The notes below the pieces were generated by a model. That model saw nothing but the letters and a program-made list of their open reading frames with translations. It was not told where the DNA came from and did not search any database. Below, piece after piece: positions 57,855 to 64,000 of a stretch of DNA of 64,000 bases. The position numbers and the translations under genes were made by a program. Numbering within the stretch: the first letter of the stretch is position 1; the number at the start of each line of letters is the position of its first letter. Origin of the DNA: Sarocladium kiliense (taxonomy: Eukaryota; Ascomycota; Sordariomycetes; Hypocreales; Sarocladiaceae); contig JAUZTG010000048.1 of NCBI GenBank assembly GCA_030734395.1, positions 744,001 through 808,000 on the forward strand. The letters are read 5' to 3'.

Positions 57855-59386
57855 CTATTGTGGCAATCTATTCTGAGGTACGACCGTGTTGCGCAGTTCG
57901 CCAAACCCGATTCGTGACTTCCCACGCCCTGCCCAGCCTTCCATTACAATCGTATCTCCGTCCTCAATCCAGGTCATGCTCGAACCGTCAGAGAGCTTAA
58001 CAGGCTGTGAACCTCCTCTGACAATCTCAAACAGACACCCTGCTCGTTTCTCAGGGTCGGATTCAGCCTCAATGGCTTGCTTCTCGGTGGAAGACAGGGT
58101 TCCAGTCCCTATAAGATCCCCGGTGTCCAATCCACAACCAGAAGAGCTGAGGTGAGCGGCCATCTGGAACGGCGACCACTGAAGGTGACCAACATTTGAT
58201 TCACCAAGTTTTTCCAGATCTAAACTACCGGCTCCTGCATGCATCATCCATCATTAGTATTCGTGCATGGCCACAATTAGAAAGCATAACTCGACCAACG
58301 AGGGACAAACTCACGCCTAACAAATGAGTGAACATTCGCGAAGAGAGACTGAGATGGCCTCAACAAAGGTGACACCAGTTGGCTTATTTCTTGTTCAGGG
58401 TTTGGTGTTAGTAGCGCTCCAGCCTCTCCAAGCGCATCGAGAGTGACGATCCATGGCGAAATACTTGTTGCGCCAGCCTTGCCCAGAAAGGGACCCAGAG
58501 GGCTCATTTCATAGAACTGAATGTCTCGAGCGCTCCAGTCGTTAAGCAGGACAAAGCCGAAAACATGCTCAGGCATAAGTGTTGCAGGCACAGCACTGTC
58601 ATACCCCACCGGTTGGGATATGAACATTCCCATTTCGACTTCGTAGTCCAGTTTCTGAGACGCTGAGTAGATGGGTCCGTCTGGTCCCCGTATGATGCCA
58701 CTTGGGCGCTTGACATCTTGTCCGCTGACGATCACTGATGATGCTCTTCCATTGTAGCCCAGTGGCATATGGAAGAAACTTGGGGGAACCTGCTCATGGC
58801 CTGCGAGCTTTCCCACCTGAACAATGACATGGATCAGTGTCTATACATTTAAGGTGAAAGTCAGACTCACGGTAGAGACATGCTCCACTGAACACATGAA
58901 GTCCGTGAAGTTAGGGATCACCATAGGTAGATGCATTACAGCATCAGCCATTGGGACAACAGTCGAAGAGAATGACGAAGCGAAGGCCGAATACAGACAT
59001 GAAGTACTATCTTCCACGAGATTTTGAATGTCCTTTCGTACTTTACTTCTGACGTGACGTGGAAGGGCGGCGAAGTTGTTCAGCGTGGGCTGTGGTGTCA
59101 GTCGAGTCGCCTACATGCAACCTAGTCGGCTTCAGCTTACCGACTTGAGCGCGATGGCCACCTCTGCATCTACGTGCAAACCAGCCTGGATCAATTCTCG
59201 AAGGTCTAGAACAAACTCTCCCAAGGCCACGCCTGGTCGTGGAGCCGGCTATAGTGAGTTAGTACAAGCTCCAGCCTCCAGCTCCAGCTTCGAACCACTT
59301 ACATCCAGGAGGGTGCTGAAGATACCGAAAGGGATATTTGCCACCGGGAAGGGCGAGCCTTCAGGGACTGGGAACGGGAACTCCAT
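57855..59386 (-). CDS. Fumarylacetoacetase-type hydrolase
   Basis: Five minus-strand exons: 59303-59386, 59141-59248, 58871-59089, 58315-58816 and 57855-58234, all joins in frame, 430 aa, the full length of fumarylacetoacetase. An N-terminal SH3-like part starts MEFPFPVPEGSPFPVANIPFG. The catalytic FAH domain shows VEHVSTVGKL (catalytic His), HMPLGYNGRASS, DYEVEMGMF (metal-binding Glu pair), LLNDWSARDIQFYE (Asp) and GPFLGKAGATSISPW (Lys), then WSPFQMAAHLSSSGC and SRIGFGE. Fumarylacetoacetase splits fumarylacetoacetate to fumarate and acetoacetate in tyrosine/phenylalanine and homogentisate breakdown. Homogentisate dioxygenase and maleylacetoacetate isomerase are not in the window, so this may be a paralogue for another ring-cleavage product. 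Confidence 0.93.
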
Positions 59387-59920
59387 ACTGCCTAGATCTC
59401 AAACAACTGGTAGGATAACGCTGTCTCCGCACAGCATGCCGATTGTGAGTGCCTATATAGGTGCTTCTTGAGGTTCGGCCCGAGTCAAGGGTGCCCTCCT
59501 TGCAAGACGCCCCTAGTACGTTCAACATACTTTCACCAAGTAGATATCTTGAACTCGTTTGATTCCATTAGTTTGTGAACTATTTGGACCTCTCCTCAGA
59601 TTGTGATACTGATCGTCGTTCGTAAGCGTTTCGTACGAGTTTTGGTTCGGTCCGTACAATGCGCAGTCGCGCCGACCGCTAGCCCCGGACCCCAGCCGTT
59701 CGGCGCAAGTAAACTTCGAACTATCACTTCTTCGAGCGGCAGCTCAACACGGGGCCCCGGATTCGAGATAATGCATTCTGGGGTTCACCTCCTATATCAA
59801 GACGCGGTGCCGTTCTCAAATTTTCCTCAATGTCTATCGTAAAGAAACCAACTCCTCCAAGGCACTTGAACACACAAACGGCCTTCAGATTCAGAGCTTC
59901 CATTGAAAGCCCCAGACACC
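59387..59920. other. Divergent promoter, FAH-type hydrolase / MFS transporter
   Basis: 534 bp containing one CGG-N1-CCG site (59648-59654) and an isolated CCGACC half-site at 59672-59677. No gene. Confidence 0.45.
59648..59654. promoter_or_regulatory. CGG-N1-CCG palindrome in the FAH/MFS promoter
   Basis: The core cggTccg sits in ttcggTccgta, about midway between the two divergent start codons. Same core as 56773-56779. Confidence 0.35.
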
Positions 59921-61684
59921 ATGTCATCCGAACCAGACAAGCCCAATATGTCGGCCGATGCCGCTGTCCTCAAGATCGAACACGTCGAAATGGATCAATC
60001 CGGGGTTCAGCTCTACTCGGCAGATGGCAAGGCTCGCAACCTCCCCATTCCGTCGTCTGACCCCAAAGACCCTCTCAAGATGAGCCCCCATCGACAGCGA
60101 GTTCTCATTACAGCTATAAGCGTCTTTGCGATCACGGGCTTTGGCGTAGTACAGACAACGCCATTGTTCTTTGGGAATCTTATCCAAGAGTATATGGTAC
60201 AGAGCCGAGGGGTAGGTGCTACTAGGATTTCGCTCTCAAGACTTGCAAAGTGCTGACATCGTTCACAGACATTCAATCCTGCCCGGATTGTTGACTTGGC
60301 TAGCTATCCATCCCTATGCATGGGCATGGGGAACTTCTTCTTCGTGCCCTTATCCATGGCAGTTGGACGGCGTACAACGCTCATAATCTGTAACATTCTA
60401 CTACTCGCCTCAATGGTCTGGGCCGCAAAATCCACGTCTTTCTCCTCTCACCTTGGAGCTCGCTGCCTTCAAGGCCTCACAGCTGGTGTGGCAGATTGCC
60501 TTGTATGTTTGGACCCTACCGCACCTCCTCACCTGGCCCAAGCTGACCAAGAATCCGTGTAGCTTCCGATCATGGCCCTCGATGTATCCTTCCTCCATTT
60601 GCGATCGAAACGCCTAGTATTTTACTGGGTAGTCACAGCGGCAGGACCTTCTCTTCTTCTGATCGCAATCCCATTCATCGTGTCCAGCGCCAATAACAAC
60701 TGGCGCGTAGCATACTACTTCTGGACCGGGTTTGCAGCACTGGCCCTAATATTGGTCTTCTTCTTCGTTCCCGAGACGCTCTTCCATCGCCAGGCGGCAC
60801 ATGTCAGTGGCATGGTGCATGTCACCGACTCCTATGGTACACATCGAACCTTTGCTTCGCCCGAGGACGCACGCGCCGCTGGATTCGACGTGGGCGAAAT
60901 CGAGAACTATGACGAAACCGCACGCGATACTTACACCCAACCATCATTTGCCAGTCGTCTTGCCCCAATGCCTATCAAAAAGGGTGCTGTTGCCAAGTTC
61001 TTTACAACATACGCCGACATGGCTGCCTGTCTCTTGAGTCCCGGTGTAGTCTGGGCTCTCCTCTTAAACAGCTTCGTCTTCGCTGGCATTGTCGTTCTGT
61101 CCCTTACATATGCCCAACAGCTCGAGCTGCCGCCATGGCACTTCTCAAGTTCCACTGTCGGTACCGTTCAAGGCGGAGCAGCCGTCGGAGCTGTCTTAGG
61201 CCTTTGCATAGGCGAGGTTGCAGAACCCGTTAGCCGGTTCTTTACCCGCCGCAATGGAGGCAAGCGTGAGCCAGAACATGTGCTCCCGAACTTCATCGTG
61301 CCTTCAGTAGTTGCTGCACTCGGACTTGTGGTTTATGGCGTGGTTGCTGCCCAGCCGGGGAAGTATCGCTGGATTGGAGTGCATATCGCTTTCGGGCTCT
61401 TCAGCTTCGGCTTCTGTGCTCTCTCAGCAATCTCTGGGGTTTGGCTAGGTGAGCTTCTGCCACATAAGTCCGGTCCAGCGATCGTGCTCGTTTGTGGTGG
61501 GAGGAATGCTCTCAGCTTTGCTTACAGCCATTACTTTAGCTCGTGGAAGGGCTCTATTGGCTTTATGGAGGTGTATGTTATGTTTGGAAGCATTCTTCTC
61601 GGATTAGGACTTCTGTCCATTCCGTTGTTCTTTGTGAACAAACACATCAGGAAGCTTATGGCAGGTATGAAGTGGTTGAGTTGA
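59921..61684 (+). CDS. MFS transporter of the catabolic cluster
   Basis: Exons 59921-60211, 60269-60502 and 60563-61684 (introns 57 and 60 nt, all phase 0), 548 aa. The start is the ATG in MSSEPDKPN. A polar N terminus is followed by about 12 hydrophobic segments. MFS motif A-like GNFFFVPLSMAVGRR lies between TM2 and TM3, and a long charged cytosolic loop (from SGMVHVTDSYGTH to about KKGAVAKF) separates the halves. This loop and FFFVPETLFHR resemble the fungal DHA1-type and polyamine/quinidine-like carriers. It could import the cluster's substrate or export an intermediate. It is divergent from the FAH gene and shares its promoter. Confidence 0.88.
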
Positions 61685-63638
61685 TACAACCTAGCTGGGT
61701 ACAGAAAAATGCAAACAGGCCCTATTGTAATAATGCAAATCATTATTGACAGACTTCTGGGTACACATGAATTGAATCAGGGGAGTGTAGACTTCAGTAT
61801 CAGGATTGCGAAAAAGCTGGTGGACAGGCAAAGCCAAATGGCTTCTGCTCTCGTTCGGTAATGTGGCTGCAGCAAATAAGCCGAGACGGACCCCACGGTA
61901 TCCCGGTGTGACAGAGAGGCGTGTGTGTGGTTATACTGCAGAGGCTTTCCACGTCCTCATACTACGATCTGCCGAGTGGCTTGTGGCGCGTAACTTCGAG
62001 ATGAACGACTCATAACTGGGGCACGATATGAATCATGTTTCCAACTTACATAGCCACCACGGATATTAGCCCGTCATATCGGCCTGTCAATCCAAGTAGA
62101 GTTCAACGGGCTGCTTTCAATCACCCTTGCAATGTTAGTGGAGAAACACCAGCAAAACTTGCGGTCTGGCAGCCTTATCCGATCTGAGACGTTGCGATTG
62201 ACTTGTAGCAAGATAGCGCTACGTACCGAGATCTCCGGTATCAGCACAGAGGCGAGGCTGGTCCTCAAACATCTTCTTTGCTTCTGTGGCAACAACTTGC
62301 TGTAGCCATTGCGGGCGTTTGAACCTGCGAGGTGTTTGATGACGTACCCTGCAGGGCTTTGGAGGGAACCCGGAAGTATTTGGATCACACATCCTTGCTG
62401 GGCTATGACCCCTGTAGGGCGGCGGATCGCCGGTCGAGAAATGACATACCCCCCTGGTTACTCAGGTGCGAGGCTCACAGCAATCAGTTCTCTATGCGCA
62501 CACTTGCGCTTGTGAAGTTACTGCGGTAGCTCCCTGCTCTGATCTCTGCGCACAGTATGCGACAATGCGTCCGCATGCTCATGTAATTGGGCTTGCTGCG
62601 TCGTAACGTGGTTCCGCATCGTTCAGTACACATGTGAGCTTTTGTGTGGCTGTGACGGTTTTTGTACGACACGGAGTGGTACCCGCGTGAATATTGCTAG
62701 GCTGGATGCAAATACGAAGATGCAGCGACACCGCATGTCGCGTCTGAGAATGGATGGGCGCCTTCCGCTCCCCGTCCCTTGTTCTCCAGCCTCCATCCTG
62801 CATCCCAGTCAATCTGGGAAGGACAGAGAGGCTAGGATGAGGGTCAGATGCGGACAAAAGTTCAGATCAACAACAGCAGCGATCTGAGAGTAGCGCGGTT
62901 CAAGATCAAGCTGGGGTAATGAACTAATTCACAAGAGGGGCACTTAGTTGAACGGCAGGAGTCCAATGAAGGAGCTCGAGAATGTCCCAAGCTCGGCAGC
63001 CACAGGAAATGGTGCGGAAGCTGATTCAAGACATGCTCAAGCTTGCACACATTCTGCTTGGTGGTCGATGTTAGGCGGAAAGATGGTGTGCTGGCATCAA
63101 GGTCGATGAGTGGTTCGCTGCACAAGACTTGTAGTATTAGCGGGATGAACAAGTGTGTTTCGGATGCACCGCGGCGCTGGAGAAAAGCAAAAAGCCAGGC
63201 GATGGGCGAGGTGCTTGGAGTCTCGTGGACACTCGATATGATTATCCCTGGACCGACTACTCCGGCTTCTGAACCGCGATCGATCACGCGGCACTGGTTC
63301 CTGATGTGGCGAGCTGCAACCCAGCAAAAGAAGGAAAGCGTCTGGGCGACAACTGGGATGGCTGTGGCGTTGCGCCATCGCTAAATGGCATGCTAAAGTA
63401 TCGCAGAAGCACGTTTGGAGCTTGGGCACCGCAGGATAAGGTCTGATGGCTGTGACCTATTTCCAGAAGGGAACCACTTGGCAATATCCCACAAGAGGAT
63501 CGCCCAGGCAAAAGATGAGCTGGCTGGCAAGCTCTGTAATTCTCTCTGGATGGACCTGCAGGATCCAATAGTGGATCTCTTGGCTACCTGAAGCCGAAGT
63601 GCAACACGAGAAATCTAGCTCTTTCTGTGCAGGCTTAG
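61685..63638. other. Intergenic region at the right end
   Basis: Nearly 2 kb without a gene I can support. Open frames on both strands overlap each other around 62860-63570 and none has protein-like composition. Upstream exons of the gene ending at 63991 might lie in the last 200 bp. Confidence 0.4.
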
Positions 63639-63991
63639 ATCCTTGACCTCCTCCGGTGGTCAGTCAACACGAATATCCGGGAAGTCATATCGGAGCTCTG
63701 CGCAAAAGGGATACATATGTCAAACTGCATGGTGGTAAGTACAGCAGAGACCGAGTTTGGGAGGATGGATGCGATTGGGGTTGAAGCTCCCATGTGGCTC
63801 GTCCGTCATTGCAGATCATCCCTCCGCGGAGGTTGCTTGAGTGGTTTGAGGCATCGGTAGCTGCAGTGGAACGGCACGAAAAGGGGTGGTGGGAGGTGGC
63901 GAGGAGGACGAGAGAGCAAGAGGAGGGTGTGCAAAGACTGGAAGCAAACAAGGCAGGGAGGAGGGTTGCATCGCGGATTGGTGGGCTCTGA
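63639..63991 (+). CDS. Probable 3' end of an unrecognised gene
   Basis: Exons 63639-63734 and 63815-63991 are joined in phase 0 by an intron with full consensus (GTAAGT...TTGCAG, 80 nt), preceded by an acceptor-like GCTTAG. The 90 encoded residues run from ILDLLRWSVNTNIREVISEL to a C-terminal amphipathic, charged helix rich in Arg and Glu (LLEWFEASVAAVERHEKGWW, then EVARRTREQEEG), ending RIGGL. The 5' part is not resolved; a candidate upstream exon reads SHKRIAQAKDELAGKL near 63485-63540. No family recognised. Confidence 0.4.
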
Positions 63992-64000
63992 CGACTCTGT

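Noticed and set aside
62862..63570. Overlapping open frames on both strands
   Set aside because: Mutually exclusive, no protein-like segments, no splice pairs; left as intergenic.
1..64000. CRISPR arrays, rRNA genes, insertion sequences, intact transposons
   Set aside because: No direct-repeat arrays, rRNA-like conserved segments, transposase or reverse-transcriptase motifs seen; a eukaryotic nuclear window would not be expected to hold CRISPR.

Overview
The window is nuclear DNA of a filamentous ascomycete (Pezizomycotina). Genes are split by short GT-AG introns (mostly 48-106 nt) with CTRAC/CTGAC-like branch sites, coding density is moderate, and the gene set is typical: Zn2Cys6 regulators, GH11 xylanase, Egh16-like secreted protein, RTA1 and NCS1/MFS transporters, Kap114, Ppg1, Nuf2, AP-3 beta. 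I cannot fix the genus; a plant-associated lifestyle is suggested by the secreted genes but is inference.

Layout. 1-4.8 kb: a small secretome island with a GH11 xylanase, an 8-cysteine defensin-like peptide precursor and a second, three-exon 8-cysteine secreted peptide. 5-12.7 kb: an SDR oxidoreductase, tRNA-Gln(CUG), a PI31-type proteasome regulator and the karyopherin Kap114. 15-22.6 kb: an NCS1 (Fur-type) permease, then a divergent MFS transporter/Zn2Cys6 regulator pair. 24.7-25.8 kb: an Egh16-like secreted protein. 26.6-46.8 kb: mostly housekeeping genes (CCHC zinc-knuckle/SR-like protein with frame-broken coding sequence upstream, Ppg1 phosphatase, Rho-GDI, Bqt4-like inner-nuclear-membrane protein, 3-hydroxyisobutyrate dehydrogenase, RTA1 protein, AP-3 beta, an unknown protein, Nuf2). 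47-51.2 kb: an accessory patch without a clean gene, holding two tandem diverged copies of a membrane-protein gene and a broken coding stretch. 51.7-61.7 kb: a PaiB-like protein, then what looks like a small catabolic cluster: amidohydrolase (one in-frame stop), Zn2Cys6 regulator, cupin protein, fumarylacetoacetase-type hydrolase and MFS transporter. The last 2.3 kb holds only the probable 3' end of an unrecognised gene.

The likeliest coordinated unit is 52.9-61.7 kb. Its three intergenic promoter regions contain four copies of CGG-N1-CCG, a spacing a zinc-cluster dimer such as the one encoded in the cluster could read. The two small cysteine-rich precursors next to the xylanase are the best candidates for undescribed secreted peptides. 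Exon joins were worked out by hand from splice consensus and frame; protein families are from recognisable motifs, with no database search.
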